Of a DNA stretch of 64,000 nt, positions 21,043 through 35,892 are shown in pieces; position 1 is the stretch's first letter, and each line of letters starts with the position of its first letter. Source of the DNA: Tanypteryx hageni (taxonomy: Eukaryota > Arthropoda > Insecta > Odonata > Petaluridae); NCBI GenBank assembly GCA_028673005.1, contig CM054120.1:71287533-71351532 (forward strand). The letters run 5' to 3'. Below the pieces are notes generated by a model. It was not told the origin of the DNA and searched no databases. It saw only the letters and a list, made by a program, of their open reading frames with translations. The translations under genes and the position numbers were made by a program.

Positions 21043-23251
21043 ATGCCAAGTCTAGCGATTGGAAGCCAACTTATAACATCTTCTGTTGCCATTGGCGGAG
21101 CATTGGCCTCCATTATGCCAAGGTTAGCAGCACGGCCGAGCACGATCCTTCTTTTAATCGAATCAAAGAGAGAATGGAAAGAACTGTACTAAACCTTGGC
21201 AAAGTCAGCAGTCCAGCATCATACAATGAATCTTTTTCACAGTGGGAGTTGAAGTCGGTGATTGGGGATGTTAAGGATTCTTGTCCTGGCTTGGACAGTA
21301 TCCATAATGCCTTCCTCAAACATCTGCCCATAGATGCCGAACAGGACCTACTGAAAACACTCAATCAACTTCGGGCTGAGGGTGCTTTCCCTGAATCATT
21401 GCGGGAATCGGCAATTGTCCCTATCCCTAAATAGGGAAAGGACAAGTGCCAGGCATTTAGCTATACCGCAATCTCCTTGACCAGCTGCCTGTGCAAACTG
21501 ATGGAGATAAGGGTCAACGGACGTCTAGTTTGGTGCCTTGTCATCAGCAACCTTATCTCAAATGTCCAGTGTGGTTTATGACGTAGCAGGTCTACAGTGG
21601 ACCACGTGGTCAGGATCGACAGCTTTATCCAAGAGGCCTTTCTTCTATGCTAGCATGTCATTGGAGTCCTATGTGACATAAATAATTGGTACGAGAATAC
21701 CTGGCGATACAAGATTGTATGCACTCTTAAAGAATGGGGTTTTTAAGGTAGACTACCAATTTTTATCCAAAACTTTCTAATGGAGCGTACTTTTAGAGTT
21801 CCTATCACAGTCTTTTGTCTAAGAATATGGTGCCTCTCAGGGTTTTGTTTTAAGTGTAATGCTATTCGCAATAGCTATGAATGATGATGTGGACTGCATT
21901 AAATCACCGGCTCATAGATTGTTGACGGCCTTGCTATTTTCTGCTTGTCATCGAATTTGAGGATGGCTGAAAGGCAAATTCAGTTGACACATAACCGGCT
22001 CCATATATGGTCTTGTGAAACTGAATTCCACTTCTCCAAAGAGAAGACCAAGTGTATGTATACTCCCAATAATGATACTCAAATTTCGCATGTAAATTCG
22101 ACAGCATTTAGAAATGCTCTTGCATTATTTCAAGAATATAATAATTTAAAACGTCATGGAAAATTAAATGCTGAGATGTTAAAATTAATAAATAGATCAA
22201 GATGTGGGATTCCTGATGATATTGTTAGTTTTGCTACCCATAGGTATAAATGTCAAACTACGCTTTTAAAATGGTAATATGTGTTAGGTAATGATGAACT
22301 TTTAAATCTTGCTAAAGCCGCGTATGAAATGTGGCAATAAAATACAAATCTTCTATTTAAATATATCAATCAAAATCCAGATATAATTATTTCTTATAAA
22401 CGAGGGGACCACGAATTAAAAGAAAAATCCATATAGCTCTACTAATTTAGATCGTAAGGCAGGAATGTTAGCTTATTCAGAATACCCAAACAAAGATAAT
22501 ATGCCTATTGAAATACATATTGATCAAGATGAATTATTGTATTTAAAGATATGTAAACTCTACCGCGTCTCACGCGGCAGGAAAATGGAACGGAGTCAAT
22601 GAACGCGCCGGTAATTTTCCAAAAAGGCTTTATTTCCTCTCATGATCTAATCTCTTCCCCATGACTTCCACCCATCCTCTACATACAACATTGTCTTTCA
22701 TCCCGCATTTCCATTGCCCCTCGCAAAGTACCTCTCGCTATACTTTGCCGTCATCACATGACCAGCCCTTACCATTGGCTACCTCGAGTGGCTTCATTGG
22801 CATGGCTCCGGCAGAAATTCCCACGCTTGCGGCTCCCAGTGTTAACCGATGCGAGGCAGGAAGTATCATGTAGCCACGATTACATAATGCAGCCAAAGGC
22901 AGGTGGCCAGCTAGCAGAAAGTGCTGCCTTCACTACACGAAAATTACAAAACGAAATTGTAAATGCAATTTATTGAATTCAAGTCTAACTGAAGGTAATA
23001 TATATAACAGAAGAGATTTTAGTACTCATAACTGTGATGCATTGTGTACACAGTTCCTCTTCTAATTTTATAGGACGATGAATATGCTAGAACGAATAAA
23101 CAAAGCATGAGTAACACATTAGGAGCTGTACATGAAAGTATACTAATATAAAACTTAAAAAAGAATATTATCCTCCATTAACCACTGGACTCCAGTTGCA
23201 CAGGTCTGGAATAGGGTTAATAAGATCTCAGGCAAATACCACTCTACAAGC
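21043..23251 (+). repeat. Array unit 8 (shortest)
   Basis: RT 20959-22058, MMP 22059-22533. 2209 bp with a single 14-mer (22722-22735), defining the base length of the perfect-14-mer subtype. MMP frame open from 21945 through the cysteine switch (R-C-G-I-P-D-D) to K-W-TAA at 22277. Confidence 0.95.
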
Positions 23252-25481
23252 ATGCCAAGTCTAGCGATTGGAAGCCAACTTATAACATCTTCTGTTTCCA
23301 TTGGCGGAGCATTGGCCTCCATTATGCCAAGGTTAGCAGCACGGCCGAGCACGATCCTTCTTTTAATCGAATCAAAGAGAGAATGGAAAGAACTGTACTA
23401 AACCTTGGCAAAGTCAGCAGTCCAGCATCATACAATGAATCTTTTTCACAGTGGGAGTTGAAGTCGGTGATTGGGGATGTTAAGGATTCTTGTCCTGGCT
23501 TGGACAGTATCCATAATGCCTTCCTCAAACATCTGCCCATAGATGCCGAACAGGACCTACTGAAAACACTCAATCAACTTCGGGCTGAGGGTGCTTTCCC
23601 TGAATCATTGCGGGAATCGGCAATTGTCCCTATCCCTAAATAGGGAAAGGACAAGTGCCAGGCATTTAGCTATACCGCAATCTCCTTGACCAGCTGCCTG
23701 TGCAAACTGATGGAGATAAGGGTCAACGGACGTCTAGTTTGGTGCCTTGTCATCAGCAACCTTATCTCAAATGTCCAGTGTGGTTTATGACGTAGCAGGT
23801 CTACAGTGGACCACGTGGTCAGGATCGACAGCTTTATCCAAGAGGCCTTTCTTCTATGCTAGCATGTCATTGGAGTCCTATGTGACATAAATAATTGGTA
23901 CGAGAATACCTGGCGATACAAGATTGTATGCACTCTTAAAGAATGGGGTTTTTAAGGTAGACTACCAATTTTTATCCAAAACTTTCTAATGGAGCGTACT
24001 TTTAGAGTTCCTATCACAGTCTTTTGTCTAAGAATATGGTGCCTCTCAGGGTTTTGTTTTAAGTGTAATGCTATTCGCAATAGCTATGAATGATGATGTG
24101 GACTGCATTAAATCACCGGCTCATAGATTGTTGACGGCCTTGCTATTTTCTGCTTGTCATCGAATTTGAGGATGGCTGAAAAGCAAATTCAGTTGACACA
24201 TAACCGGCTCCATATATGGTCTTGTGAAACTGAATTCCACTTCTCCAAAGAGAAGATCAAGTGTATGTATACTCCCAATAATGATACTCAAATTTCGCAT
24301 GTAAATTCGACAGCATTTAGAAATGCTCTTGCATTATTTCAAGAATATAATAATTTAAAAGGTCATGGAAAATTAAATGCTGAGATGTTAAAATTAATAA
24401 ATAGATCAAGATGTGGGATTCCTGATGATATTGTTAGTTTTGCTACCCATAGGTATAAATGTCAAACTACGCTTTTAAAATGGTAATATGTGTTAGGTAA
24501 TGATGAACTTTTAAATCTTGCTAAAGCCGCGTATGAAATGTGGCAATAAAATACAAATCTTCTATTTAAATATATCAATCAAAATCCAGATATAATTATT
24601 TCTTATAAACGAGGGGACCACGAATTAAAAGAAAAATCCATATAGCTCTACTAATTTAGATCGTAAGGCAGGAATGTTAGCTTATTCAGAATACCCAAAC
24701 AAAGATAATATGCCTATTGAAATACATATTGATCATTGATCAAGATGAATTATTGTATTTAAAGATATGTAAACTCTACCGCGTCTCACGCGGCAGGAAA
24801 ATGGAACGGAGTCAATGAACGCGCCGGTAATTTTCCAAAAAGTTTTTATTTCCTCTCATGATCTAATCTCTTCCCCATGACTTCCACCCATCCTCTACAT
24901 ACAACATTGTCTTTCATCCCGCATTTCCATTGCCCCTCGCAAAGTACCTCTCGCAAAGTACCTCTCGCTATACTTTGCCGTCATCACATGACCAGCCCTT
25001 ACCATTGGCTACCTCGAGTGGCTTCATTGGCATGGCTCCGGCAGAAATTCCCACGCTTGCGGCTCCCAGTGTTAACCGATGCGAGGCAGGAAGTATCATG
25101 TAGCCACGATTACATAATGCAGCCAAAGGCAGGTGGCCAGCTAGCAGAAAGTGCTGCCTTCACTACACGAAAATTACAAAACGAAATTGTAAATGCAATT
25201 TATTGAATTCAAGTCTAACTGAAGGTAATATATATAACAGAAGAGATTTTAGTACTCATAACTGTGATGCATTGTGTACACAGTTCCTCTTCTAATTTTA
25301 TAGGACGATGAATATGCTAGAACGAATAAACAAAGCATGAGTAACACATTAGGAGCTGTACATGAAAGTATACTAGTATAAAACTTAAAAAAGAATATTA
25401 TCCTCCATTAACCACTGGACTCCAGTTGCACAGGTCTGGAATAGGGTTAATAAGATCTCAGGCAAATACCACTCTACAAGC
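23252..25481 (+). repeat. Array unit 9
   Basis: RT 23168-24267, MMP 24268-24749. Follows unit 8 closely. It has a private 7-bp duplication (GATCATTGATCAAG, 24731-24744) inside the last MMP motif, which with two 14-mers (24938-24965) explains its 2230-bp length. RT tail has K-to-I (E-K-I-K-C). Confidence 0.95.
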
Positions 25482-27706
25482 ATGCCAAGTCTAGCGATTG
25501 GAAGCCAACTTATAACATCTTCTGTTGCCATTGGCAAAGCATTAGGCCTCCATTATGCCAAGGTTAGCAGCACGGCCGAGCACGATCCTTCTTTTAATCG
25601 AATCAAAGAGAGAATGGAAAGAACTGTAGTAAACCTTGGCAAAGTCAGCAGTCCAGCATCATACAATGAACCTTTTTCACAGTGGGAGTTGAAGTCGGTG
25701 ATTGGGGATGTTAAGGATTCTTGTCCTGGCTTGGACAGTATCCATAATGCCTTCCTCAAACATCTGCCCATAGATGCCGAACAGGACCTACTGAAAACAC
25801 TCAATCAACTTCGGGCTGAGGGTGCTTTCCCTGAATCATTGCGGGAATCGGCAATTGTCCCTATCCCTAAATAGGGAAAGGACAAGTGCCAGGCATTCAG
25901 CTATACCGCAATCTCCTTGACCAGCTGCCTGTGCAAACTGATGGAGATAATGTTCAACGGACGTCTAGTTTGGTGCCTTGTCAGCAGCAACCTTATCTCA
26001 AATGTCCAGTGTGGTTTATGACGTAGCAGGTCTACAGTGGACCACGTGGTCAGGATCGACAGCTTTATCCAAGAGGCCTTTCTTCTTTGCTAGCATGTCA
26101 TAGGAGTCCTATGTGACATAAATAATTGGTACGAGAATACCTGGCGATACAAGATTGTATGCACTCTTATAGAATGGGGTTTTTAAGGTAGACTACCAAT
26201 TTTTATCCAAAACTTTTTAATGGAGCGTACTTTTAGAGTTCCTATCACAGTCTTTTGTCTAAGAATATGGTGCCCCTCAGGGTTTTGTTTTAAGTGTAAT
26301 GCTATTTGCAATAGCTATGAATGATGATGTGGACTGCATTAAATCACCGGATCATAGATTGTTGACGGCCTTGCTATTTTCTGCTTGTCATCGAATTTGA
26401 GGATGGCTGAAAGGCAAATTCAGTTGACACATAATCGGCTCCATATATGGTCTTGTGAAACTGAATTCCACTTCTCCAAAGAGAAGACCATGTGTATGTA
26501 TACTCCCAATAATGATACTCAAAATTCGCATGTAAATTCGACAGCATTTAAAAATGCTCTTACATTATTTCAAGAAAATAATAATTAAAAAGGTCATGGA
26601 AAATTAAATGCTGAGACGTTAAAATTGATAAATAGATCAAATGTGGGGTTCCTGATGATATTGTTAGTTTTGCTACCCATAGGTATAAATGGCAAACTAC
26701 GCTTTTAAAATGGTATTATGCGTTAGGTAATGAAGAATTTTTAAATCTTGCTAAAGCCGCGTATGAAATGTGGCAATAAAATACAAATCTTCTATTTAAA
26801 TATATCAATCAAAATCCAGATATAATTATTTCTTATAAACGAGGGGACCACGAATTAAAAGAAAAATCCATATAGCTCTACTAATTTAGATCGTAAGGCA
26901 GGAATGTTAGCTTATTCAGAATACCCAAACAAAGATAATACGCCTATTGAAATACATATTGATCAAGATGAATTATTGTATTTAAAGATATGTAAACTCT
27001 ACCGGGTCCCACGCTGCAGGAAAATGGAACAGAGTCAATGAACGCGCCGGTAATCTTCCAAAAAGGCTTTATTTCCACTCATGATCTAATCTCTTCCCCA
27101 TGACTTCCACCCATCCTCTACACACAACATTATGTCTTTAATCCCGCATTTCCACTGCCCCTCGCAAAGTACATCTTGCTAAGTACCTCTCGCCATTCTT
27201 TGCCATTATCACATGACCAGCCCTTACCATTGGCTACCTCGAGTGGCTTCATTGGCATGGCTCCGGCTGAAATTCCCACGCTTGCGGCTCCCAGTGTTAA
27301 CCGATGCGAGGCAGGAAGTATCATGTAGCCACGATTACATAATGCAGCCAAAGGCAGGTGGCCAGCTAGCAGAAAGTGCTGCCTTCACTACACGAAAATT
27401 ACAAAACGAAATTGTAAATGCAATTTATTGAATTCAAGTCTAACTGAAGGTAATATATATAACAGAAGAGATTTTAGTACTCATAACTGTGATGCATTGT
27501 GTACACAGTTCCTCTTCTAATTTTATAGGACGATGAATATGCTAGAACGAATAAACAAAGCATGAGTAACACATTAGGAGCTGTACATGAAAGTATACTA
27601 GTATAAAACTTAAAAAAGAATATTATCCTCCATTAACCACTGGACTCCAGTTGCACAGGTCTGGAATAGGGTTAATAAGATCTCAGGCAAATACCACTCT
27701 ACAAGC
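25482..27706 (+). repeat. Array unit 10
   Basis: RT 25398-26498, MMP 26499-26972. K-type linker open 25482-25874. MMP stops at N-N-N-TAA and also lacks 2 bp just before the cysteine switch (ATCAAATGTGG at 26636), a marker shared only with units 11 and 13. Confidence 0.95.
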
Positions 27707-30700
27707 ATGCCAAGTCTAGCGATTGGAAGCCAACTTATAACATCTTCTGTTGCCATTGGCAAAGCATTAGGCCTCCATTATGCCAAGGTTAGCAGCACGG
27801 CCGAGCACGATCCTTCTTTTAATCGAATCAAAGAGAGAATGGAAAGAACTGTAGTAAACCTTGGCAAAGTCAGCAGTCCAGCATCATACAATGAACCTTT
27901 TTCACAGTGGGAGTTGAAGTCGGTGATTGGGGATGTTAAGGATTCTTGTCCTGGCTTGGACCGTATCCATAATGCCTTCCTCAAACATCTGCCCATAGAT
28001 GCCGAACAGGACCTACTGAAAACACTCAATCAACTTCGGGCTGAGGGTGCTTTCCCTGAATCATTGCGGGAATCGGCAATTGTCCCTATCCCTAAATAGG
28101 GAAAGGACAAGTGCCAGGCATTCAGCTATACCGCAATCTCCTTGACCAGCTGCCTGTGCAAACTGATGGAGATAATGTTCAACGGACGTCTAGTTTGGTG
28201 CCTTGTCAGCAGCAACCTTATCTCAAATGTCCAGTGTGGTTTATGACGTAGCAGGTCTACAGTGGACCACGTGGTCAGGATCGACAGCTTTATCCAAGAG
28301 GCCTTTCTTCTTTGCTAGCATGTCATAGGAGTCCTATGTGACATAAATAATTGGTACGAGAATACCTGGCGATACAAGATTGTATGCACTCTTATAGAAT
28401 GGGGTTTTTAAGGTAGACTACCAATTTTTATCCAAAACTTTTTAATGGAGCGTACTTATAGAGTTCCTATCACAGTCTTTTGTCTAAGAATATGGTGCCC
28501 CTCAGGGTTTTGTTTTAAGTGTAATGCTATTTGCAATAGCTATGAATGATGATGTGGACTGCATTAAATCACCGGATCATAGATTGTTGACGGCCTTGCT
28601 ATTTTCTGCTTGTCATCGAATTTGAGGATGGCTGAAAGGCAAATTCAGTTGACACATAATCGGCTCCATATATGGTCTTGTGAAACTGAATTCCACTTCT
28701 CCAAAGAGAAGACCATGTGTATGTATACTCCCAATAATGATACTCAAAATTCGCATGTAAATTCGACAGCATTTAAAAATGCTCTTACATTATTTCAAGA
28801 AAATAATAATTAAAAAGGTCATGGAAAATTAAATGCTGAGACGTTAAAATTGATAAATAGATCAAATGTGGGGTTCCTGATGATATTGTTAGTTTTGCTA
28901 CCCATAGGTATAAATGGCAAACTACGCTTTTAAAATGGTATTATGCGTTAGGTAATGAAGAATTTTTAAATTTTGCTAAAGCCGCGTATGAAATGTGGCA
29001 ATAAAATACAAATCTTCTATTTAAATATATCAATCAAAATCCAGATATAATTATTTCTTATAAACGAGTGGACCACGAATTAAAAAAAAAATCCATATAG
29101 CTCTGCTAATTTTGATGGTAAGGCAGGAATGCTAGCTTATTCAGAATACCCAAACATGGATAATACGTCTATTGAAATACATATTGATCAAGATGAATTA
29201 TTGTATTTAAAGATATGTTAATTCTACCGGGTCCCACGCTGCAGGAAAATGGAACAGAGTCAATGAACGCGCCGCTAATCTTCCAAAAAGGCTTTATTTC
29301 CACTCATGATCTAATCTCTTCCCAATGACTTCCACCCATCCTCTACACACAACATTATGTCTTTAATCCCGCATTTACACTGCCCCTCGCAAAGTACCTC
29401 TTGCTAAGTACCTCTCGCCATTCTTTGCCATTATCACATGACCAGCCCTTACCATTGGCTTCCTCGAGTGGCTTCATTGGCATGGCTCCAGCAGAAATTC
29501 TCACACTTGCAGCTCCAGTGTTAACCGATATGAGGCAGGAAGTATCATGTAGCCAAGAATACATAATGCAGCCAAAGGCAGGTGGCCTGCTAGCAGAAAG
29601 TGCTGCCTCTACTACAGGAAAATTACAAAATGAAATTGTAAAGGCAATGTATTCAATTCAAGTCTAACTGAAGGTAATATATTTAACGGAAATGATTTTA
29701 GTACTCATCACTGTGATGTATTGTGTACACAGTTCCTCTTCTAATTTTATAGGACGATGAATGGACTAGAACGAATAAACAAAGCATGAGTAACACATTA
29801 GGAGCTGTACATGAAAGTAAACTAATATATAACTTAAAAAAGAATATTATTCTCCATTAACCACGGGACTCCAGTTGCACAGGTCTGGAATAGGGTTAAT
29901 AAGATCTCAGGCAAATACCACTCTACAAGCATGCCAAGTCTAGCGATTGGAAGCCAACTTATAACATCTTCTGTTGCCATTGGCGGAGCATTGGCCTCCA
30001 TTATGCCAAGGTTAGCAGCACGGCCGAGCACGATCCTTCTTTTAATCGAATCAAAGAGAGAATGGAAAGAACTGTACTAAACCTTGGCAAAGTCAGCAGT
30101 CCAGCATCATACAATGAATCTTTTTCACAGTGGGAGTTGAAGTCGGTGATTGTGGATGTTAAGGATTCTTGTCCTGGCTTGGACAGTATCCATAATGCCT
30201 TCCTCAAACATCTGCCCATAGATGCCGAACAGGACCTACTGAAAACACTCAATCAACTTCGGGCTGAGGGTGCTTTCCCTGAATCATTGCGGGAATCGGC
30301 AATTGTCCCTATCCCTAAATAGGGAAAGGACAAGTGCCAGGCATTCAGCTATACCGCAATCTCCTTGACCAGCTGCCTGTGCAAACTGATGGAGATAATG
30401 TTCAACGGACGTCTAGTTTGGTGCCTTGTCAGCAGCAACCTTATCTCAAATGTCCAGTGTGGTTTATGACGTAGCAGGTCTACAGTGGACCACGTGGTCA
30501 GGATCGACAGCTTTATCCAAGAGGCCTTTCTTCTTGGCTAGCATGTCATAGGAGTCCTATGTGACATAAATAATTGGTACGAGAATACCTGGCGATACAA
30601 GATTGTATGCACTCTTATAGAATGGGGTTTTTAAGGTAGACTACCAATTTTTATCCAAAACTTTTTAATGGAGCGTACTTATAGAGTTACTATCACAGTG

Positions 30701-31443
30701 TTTTGTCTAAGAATATGGTGCCCCTCAGGGTTTTGTTTTAAGTGTAATGCTATTTGCAATAGCTATGAATGATGATGTGGACTGCATTAAATCACCGGAT
30801 CATAGATTGTTGACGGCCTTGCTATTTTCTGCTTGTCATCGAATTTGAGGATGGCTGAAAGGCAAATTCAGTTGACACATAATCGGCTCCATATATGGTC
30901 TTGTGAAACTGAATTCCACTTCTCCAAAGAGAAGACCATGTGTATGTATACTCCCAATAATGATACTCAAAATTCGCATGTAAATTCGACAGCATTTAAA
31001 AATGCTCTTACATTATTTCAAGAAAATAATAATTAAAAAGGTCATGGAAAATTAAATGCTGAGACGTTAAAATTGATAAATATATCAAGATGTGGGGTTC
31101 CTGATGATATTGTTAGTTTTGCTACCCATAGGTATAAATGGCAAACTACGCTTTTAAAATGGTATTATGCGTTAGGTAATGAAGAATTTTTAAATTTTGC
31201 TAAAGCCGCGTATGAAATGTGGCAATAAAATACAAATCTTCTATTTAAATATATCAATCAAAATCCAGATATAATTATTTCTTATAAACGAGGGGACCAC
31301 GAATTTTAAAAAAAATCCATATAGCTCTACTAATTTTGATGGTAAGGCAGGAATGCTAGCTTATTCAGAATACCCAAACATGGATAATACGCCTATTGAA
31401 ATACATATTGATCAAGATGAATTATTGTATTTAAAGATATGTA
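26995..31443 (+). repeat. 2-unit higher-order repeat, copy 1 (4449 bp)
   Basis: Matches 31444-35892 at a constant offset of 4449 bp with only scattered single-base differences (for example 27609 AGTATA/AATATA, 29377 ACAC/CCAC, 29764 GAC/GGC). The left limit lies near 26990, where 26881-26945 stops matching 31330-31394. Confidence 0.88.
27707..29930 (+). repeat. Array unit 11
   Basis: RT 27623-28723, MMP 28724-29197. K-type linker with private D-R-I-H (S to R) shared only with unit 13. MMP stop at N-N-N-TAA plus the 2-bp loss at 28861. Interrupted 14-mer pair near 29390. Confidence 0.95.
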
Positions 31444-32155
31444 AACTCTACCGGGTCCCACGCTGCAGGAAAATGGAACAGAGTCAATGAACGCGCCGGT
31501 AATCTTCCAAAAAGGCTTTATTTCCACTCATGATCTAATCTCTTCCCCATGACTTCCACCCATCCTCTACACACAACATTATGTCTTTAATCCCGCATTT
31601 CCACTGCCCCTCGCAAAGTACATCTTGCTAAGTACCTCTCGCCATTCTTTGCCATTATCACATGACCAGCCCTTACCATTGGCTACCTCGAGTGGCTTCA
31701 TTGGCATGGCTCCGGCTGAAATTCCCACGCTTGCGGCTCCCAGTGTTAACCGATGCGAGGCAGGAAGTATCATGTAGCCACGATTACATAATGCAGCCAA
31801 AGGCAGGTGGCCAGCTAGCAGAAAGTGCTGCCTTCACTACACGAAAATTACAAAACGAAATTGTAAATGCAATTTATTGAATTCAAGTCTAACTGAAGGT
31901 AATATATATAACAGAAGAGATTTTAGTACTCATAACTGTGATGCATTGTGTACACAGTTCCTCTTCTAATTTTATAGGACGATGAATATGCTAGAACGAA
32001 TAAACAAAGCATGAGTAACACATTAGGAGCTGTACATGAAAGTATACTAATATAAAACTTAAAAAAGAATATTATCCTCCATTAACCACTGGACTCCAGT
32101 TGCACAGGTCTGGAATAGGGTTAATAAGATCTCAGGCAAATACCACTCTACAAGC
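29931..32155 (+). repeat. Array unit 12
   Basis: RT 29847-30946, MMP 30947-31421. G-type linker; S-V-I-V-D-V (G to V) shared only with unit 14. RT motif change GAGTTACTATCACAGTG near 30685. MMP stop at N-N-N-TAA; A tract reads AATTTTAAAAAAAAT. Confidence 0.95.
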
Positions 32156-35100
32156 ATGCCAAGTCTAGCGATTGGAAGCCAACTTATAACATCTTCTGTT
32201 GCCATTGGCAAAGCATTAGGCCTCCATTATGCCAAGGTTAGCAGCACGGCCGAGCACGATCCTTCTTTTAATCGAATCAAAGAGAGAATGGAAAGAACTG
32301 TAGTAAACCTTGGCAAAGTCAGCAGTCCAGCATCATACAATGAACCTTTTTCACAGTGGGAGTTGAAGTCGGTGATTGGGGATGTTAAGGATTCTTGTCC
32401 TGGCTTGGACCGTATCCATAATGCCTTCCTCAAACATCTGCCCATAGATGCCGAACAGGACCTACTGAAAACACTCAATCAACTTCGGGCTGAGGGTGCT
32501 TTCCCTGAATCATTGCGGGAATCGGCAATTGTCCCTATCCCTAAATAGGGAAAGGACAAGTGCCAGGCATTCAGCTATACCGCAATCTCCTTGACCAGCT
32601 GCCTGTGCAAACTGATGGAGATAATGTTCAACGGACGTCTAGTTTGGTGCCTTGTCAGCAGCAACCTTATCTCAAATGTCCAGTGTGGTTTATGACGTAG
32701 CAGGTCTACAGTGGACCACGTGGTCAGGATCGACAGCTTTATCCAAGAGGCCTTTCTTCTTTGCTAGCATGTCATAGGAGTCCTATGTGACATAAATAAT
32801 TGGTACGAGAATACCTGGCGATACAAGATTGTATGCACTCTTATAGAATGGGGTTTTTAAGGTAGACTACCAATTTTTATCCAAAACTTTTTAATGGAGC
32901 GTACTTATAGAGTTCCTATCACAGTCTTTTGTCTAAGAATATGGTGCCCCTCAGGGTTTTGTTTTAAGTGTAATGCTATTTGCAATAGCTATGAATGATG
33001 ATGTGGACTGCATTAAATCACCGGATCATAGATTGTTGACGGCCTTGCTATTTTCTGCTTGTCATCGAATTTGAGGATGGCTGAAAGGCAAATTCAGTTG
33101 ACACATAATCGGCTCCATATATGGTCTTGTGAAACTGAATTCCACTTCTCCAAAGAGAAGACCATGTGTATGTATACTCCCAATAATGATACTCAAAATT
33201 CGCATGTAAATTCGACAGCATTTAAAAATGCTCTTACATTATTTCAAGAAAATAATAATTAAAAAGGTCATGGAAAATTAAATGCTGAGACGTTAAAATT
33301 GATAAATAGATCAAATGTGGGGTTCCTGATGATATTGTTAGTTTTGCTACCCATAGGTATAAATGGCAAACTACGCTTTTAAAATGGTATTATGCGTTAG
33401 GTAATGAAGAATTTTTAAATTTTGCTAAAGCCGCGTATGAAATGTGGCAATAAAATACAAATCTTCTATTTAAATATATCAATCAAAATCCAGATATAAT
33501 TATTTCTTATAAACGAGTGGACCACGAATTAAAAAAAAAATCCATATAGCTCTGCTAATTTTGATGGTAAGGCAGGAATGCTAGCTTATTCAGAATACCC
33601 AAACATGGATAATACGTCTATTGAAATACATATTGATCAAGATGAATTATTGTATTTAAAGATATGTTAACTCTACCGGGTCCCACGCTGCAGGAAAATG
33701 GAACAGAGTCAATGAACGCGCCGCTAATCTTCCAAAAAGGCTTTATTTCCACTCATGATCTAATCTCTTCCCAATGACTTCCACCCATCCTCTACACACA
33801 ACATTATGTCTTTAATCCCGCATTTCCACTGCCCCTCGCAAAGTACCTCTTGCTAAGTACCTCTCGCCATTCTTTGCCATTATCACATGACCAGCCCTTA
33901 CCATTGGCTTCCTCGAGTGGCTTCATTGGCATGGCTCCAGCAGAAATTCTCACACTTGCAGCTCCAGTGTTAACCGATATGAGGCAGGAAGTATCATGTA
34001 GCCAAGAATACATAATGCAGCCAAAGGCAGGTGGCCTGCTAGCAGAAAGTGCTGCCTCTACTACAGGAAAATTACAAAATGAAATTGTAAAGGCAATGTA
34101 TTCAATTCAAGTCTAACTGAAGGTAATATATTTAACGGAAATGATTTTAGTACTCATCACTGTGATGTATTGTGTACACAGTTCCTCTTCTAATTTTATA
34201 GGACGATGAATGGGCTAGAACGAATAAACAAAGCATGAGTAACACATTAGGAGCTGTACATGAAAGTAAACTAATATATAACTTAAAAAAGAATATTATT
34301 CTCCATTAACCACGGGACTCCAGTTGCACAGGTCTGGAATAGGGTTAATAAGATCTCAGGCAAATACCACTCTACAAGCATGCCAAGTCTAGCGATTGGA
34401 AGCCAACTTATAACATCTTCTGTTGCCATTGGCGGAGCATTGGCCTCCATTATGCCAAGGTTAGCAGCACGGCCGAGCACGATCCTTCTTTTAATCGAAT
34501 CAAAGAGAGAATGGAAAGAACTGTACTAAACCTTGGCAAAGTCAGCAGTCCAGCATCATACAATGAATCTTTTTCACAGTGGGAGTTGAAGTCGGTGATT
34601 GTGGATGTTAAGGATTCTTGTCCTGGCTTGGACAGTATCCATAATGCCTTCCTCAAACATCTGCCCATAGATGCCGAACAGGACCTACTGAAAACACTCA
34701 ATCAACTTCGGGCTGAGGGTGCTTTCCCTGAATCATTGCGGGAATCGGCAATTGTCCCTATCCCTAAATAGGGAAAGGACAAGTGCCAGGCATTCAGCTA
34801 TACCGCAATCTCCTTGACCAGCTGCCTGTGCAAACTGATGGAGATAATGTTCAACGGACGTCTAGTTTGGTGCCTTGTCAGCAGCAACCTTATCTCAAAT
34901 GTCCAGTGTGGTTTATGACGTAGCAGGTCTACAGTGGACCACGTGGTCAGGATCGACAGCTTTATCCAAGAGGCCTTTCTTCTTGGCTAGCATGTCATAG
35001 GAGTCCTATGTGACATAAATAATTGGTACGAGAATACCTGGCGATACAAGATTGTATGCACTCTTATAGAATGGGGTTTTTAAGGTAGACTACCAATTTT

Positions 35101-35892
35101 TATCCAAAACTTTTTAATGGAGCGTACTTATAGAGTTACTATCACAGTGTTTTGTCTAAGAATATGGTGCCCCTCAGGGTTTTGTTTTAAGTGTAATGCT
35201 ATTTGCAATAGCTATGAATGATGATGTGGACTGCATTAAATCACCGGATCATAGATTGTTGACGGCCTTGCTATTTTCTGCTTGTCATCGAATTTGAGGA
35301 TGGCTGAAAGGCAAATTCAGTTGACACATAATCGGCTCCATATATGGTCTTGTGAAACTGAATTCCACTTCTCCAAAGAGAAGACCATGTGTATGTATAC
35401 TCCCAATAATGATACTCAAAATTCGCATGTAAATTCGACAGCATTTAAAAATGCTCTTACATTATTTCAAGAAAATAATAATTAAAAAGGTCATGGAAAA
35501 TTAAATGCTGAGACGTTAAAATTGATAAATAGATCAAGATGTGGGGTTCCTGATGATATTGTTAGTTTTGCTACCCATAGGTATAAATGGCAAACTACGC
35601 TTTTAAAATGGTATTATGCGTTAGGTAATGAAGAATTTTTAAATTTTGCTAAAGCCGCGTATGAAATGTGGCAATAAAATACAAATCTTCTATTTAAATA
35701 TATCAATCAAAATCCAGATATAATTATTTCTTATAAACGAGGGGACCACGAATTTTAAAAAAAATCCATATAGCTCTACTAATTTTGATGGTAAGGCAGG
35801 AATGCTAGCTTATTCAGAATACCCAAACATGGATAATACGCCTATTGAAATACATATTGATCAAGATGAATTATTGTATTTAAAGATATGTA
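31444..35892 (+). repeat. 2-unit higher-order repeat, copy 2 (4449 bp)
   Basis: Second copy. Similarity ends soon after, where 36061-36130 has the CTTCCTCGAG/CCAGCAG subtype and 31612-31690 the CTACCTCGAG/CCGGCTG subtype. Confidence 0.88.
32156..34379 (+). repeat. Array unit 13
   Basis: RT 32072-33172, MMP 33173-33646. Higher-order counterpart of unit 11, with the same R for S and the same 2-bp loss at 33310. Confidence 0.95.
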
